Part shown: positions 62,691-64,000 of the stretch, one piece after another
Numbering within the stretch: the first letter of the stretch is position 1
How the letters are laid out: every line of letters begins with the position of its first letter
NCBI GenBank assembly: GCA_018806915.1
Contig: JAGKQI010000105.1
Location: 1,426,001-1,490,000, forward strand
From: Phytophthora colocasiae
Taxonomy: Eukaryota; Oomycota; Peronosporomycetes; Peronosporales; Peronosporaceae
Reading direction: 5' to 3'
Length of the DNA stretch: 64,000 nucleotides
Position numbers and translations under genes: made by a program
Notes under the pieces: model-generated
The model's database searches: none
Told to the model about the DNA's origin: nothing
What the model saw: the letters and a program-made list of their open reading frames with translations, nothing else

Positions 62691-62892
62691 GGTTTCTCCT
62701 GCTATTGATGCCTGTTCGAGTCTGACGCAGGTCAAATGGAAAAGCACTGGCTGGCTGCACCCTTACTTTTTCCACCTGGCCCCGACCAGGCGAAAATCAT
62801 GTATCCATCTAGGTTTTATTTTAGAAATAAGGTTTTTTATTTAGCGCTTTCCGTGACAATCACTCTTGAAAAAGGAACGCGGGAAACCCCCA

Positions 62893-64000
62893 ATGGACGA
62901 GGAGGAGGACTACGAGCTGCAGCCGCCTGCCCCGCCCCGCCGGGACACCATCACGCGCCAGCTGCAGCGTGAGATCCTTGGCGAGTTGAATGACAGCACG
63001 AACGAGCTGGATCAAGAGCAGTTGGAGCAAAAGACAGAGGAGGACGAGCCTCTTTCTACGCCATCCAAACGACGCACTCTATCGCCCTCCAAGGCAGCGC
63101 AGTTACTGGAAGACGCTGCTTATCTAGACGCATCCATATCTAGGTGGGATACAGCGAGTCCAGGAGCTTTGAAGTCGCTACTACAGACTGAAGAGGCCTT
63201 AAAGCAGAAGAGTCGAAGCCCAGATACGAGCCAGAAGAATGTGGAGGAGGTGCAGGAGGTGCAGGACTCTCCTGCTAGATCCACGAGGTCGAAGACTTTG
63301 TCAGTTAGTAAACGGCCCAGATCAAACTCGAAAACATCGCCTGAGAAGACACGGGATAGCCGTCGAGACAGCTCGTCATTGGGCAACACTAGTGACAGCT
63401 TTACGAACTTGATGTTTGCACCGAATTTACTGGAGCAGGACGAGTTGAAGAGAGCGACGTTGGACCCAGTAGAAGCTGCGTCAGTTGTGGCGGAGCTGCA
63501 GAAAGAGGCATGGAGCTTGAGGGATTCTGCGCTGGAAATGGATCAAGATACGGATAGCGACAAACAACGTGAAGTGGATGAAGAGCTGAAGAAAAAGTTA
63601 CCCAGTCCGTCGAAAAAGGTCACAGTCAAGAAGACACCCACCTCATCGAAGAAGAGCAAGCTGTTGTCACCTACCCGAGCCAAGAGTAAATCTCCTGCTT
63701 CTTCGAAGGAGAAAACGGGTAAAAAGTCACCGTCTTCAGCGAAAGAGTCTAAGAGTCGAAAATCCCCTACTCCAAAGAAGGAAGCAAAGAGCAGTAAGAC
63801 GTCTTCCCAGGCAATTGATGCGAAGACCAAGAAATCACCAGCCTCACCAAAGAGTGCCTCAAAGCGGAGAGAGACTGTCGATCCGGGCGACCTATTGACG
63901 ATGCTGGAAGACAATTTGCAGCCACATGATGACCGTCGACAAACTATTGATGATAACGGATTGCAAGAGTTAACCAATGCGTTGGACTCTCCTTCGATTG
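62893..64000 (+). CDS. Ser/Lys-rich protein, partial (runs off the window)
   Basis: The frame opens at ATG 62893 (MDEEEDYELQPPAPPRRDT) and has no stop before the window ends, giving 369 codons so far. The composition is rich in Ser, Lys, Thr and Pro, with an SPSK/SPxK-like repeat (KSPASSKE, KSPSSAKE, KSPTPKKE, KSPASPKS) from about residue 240. A motif R-R-x-T-[IVL] recurs: RRDTIT, KRRTLSP, RRETVD and RRQTIDD. The last two are followed by DPGDLLTML and DDNGLQELTN, so they look like units of one repeat. This is the layout of a phosphorylated chromatin or kinetochore scaffold (KNL1/Spc7-like proteins are built of such repeats), but no diagnostic domain is in view. Confidence 0.65.
   Translation, partial: MDEEEDYELQPPAPPRRDTITRQLQREILGELNDSTNELDQEQLEQKTEEDEPLSTPSKRRTLSPSKAAQLLEDAAYLDASISRWDTASPGALKSLLQTEEALKQKSRSPDTSQKNVEEVQEVQDSPARSTRSKTLSVSKRPRSNSKTSPEKTRDSRRDSSSLGNTSDSFTNLMFAPNLLEQDELKRATLDPVEAASVVAELQKEAWSLRDSALEMDQDTDSDKQREVDEELKKKLPSPSKKVTVKKTPTSSKKSKLLSPTRAKSKSPASSKEKTGKKSPSSAKESKSRKSPTPKKEAKSSKTSSQAIDAKTKKSPASPKSASKRRETVDPGDLLTMLEDNLQPHDDRRQTIDDNGLQELTNALDSPSI

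Overview
The window reads as nuclear DNA of an oomycete, most likely Phytophthora. Short introns (about 55-110 bases, usually GTRNGT donors with a CTAAC/CTAAT-like branch region) interrupt compact, closely spaced host genes, and these alternate with large retroelements of kinds common in Phytophthora (Ty3/Gypsy, Ty1/Copia, DIRS-like tyrosine-recombinase elements, MULE remnants). No rRNA, tRNA, CRISPR or bacterial operon signal was seen.

Layout. 1-8 kb is a graveyard of degenerate elements: a Gypsy gag/protease remnant, a DIRS-like element (gag, RT-RNase H, tyrosine recombinase, all minus strand) and a MULE transposase remnant. 8.65-13.48 kb is a minus-strand Copia element with two LTRs and a frameshifted gag-pol. 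14.1-18.0 kb is an intact Argonaute gene (AGO copy 1, plus strand) with a long RGG/GYGG-rich N-terminus and a complete D-E-D-H catalytic tetrad. 18.2-36.2 kb is a gene-dense block: two coiled-coil proteins of unknown function, an Mpv17/PMP22 protein, Mediator subunit MED7, a FYVE-SYLF protein, a small TIR DNA transposon, a TADA1/Ada1-like SAGA subunit, an LSm11-like Sm protein, a small two-helix membrane protein, an unassigned multi-exon gene, and a 986-residue WW/IQ/EF-hand protein. 36.3-53.9 kb holds a second Argonaute gene (minus strand) split by a 13,983-bp Ty3/Gypsy element. 54.1-64.0 kb holds two tandem secreted GH1 beta-glucosidase genes, a secreted S33-type serine protease, a small basic protein, a DBP3-like DEAD-box helicase and the start of a Ser/Lys-rich protein that runs off the window.

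Main result. The second Argonaute gene is broken at three levels. A Gypsy element with almost identical 430-bp LTRs (two differences by eye) and a 4-bp TGAG duplication sits in its N-terminal repeat region. The PIWI domain has lost two catalytic residues compared with copy 1 (Glu to Asp, His to Asn). There is also a +1 frameshift at a run of five G. The coding frame on the two sides of the insertion joins exactly when the element and one target duplication are disregarded, so the two fragments were once one gene.

The Gypsy element is itself unusual. Gag, pol and integrase lie in one reading frame broken only by two TGA codons. Downstream of the integrase it carries a 549-codon open frame on the opposite strand and, in the env position, a multi-helix membrane ORF that ends inside the 3' LTR. 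Neither accessory protein resembles a family I can name.
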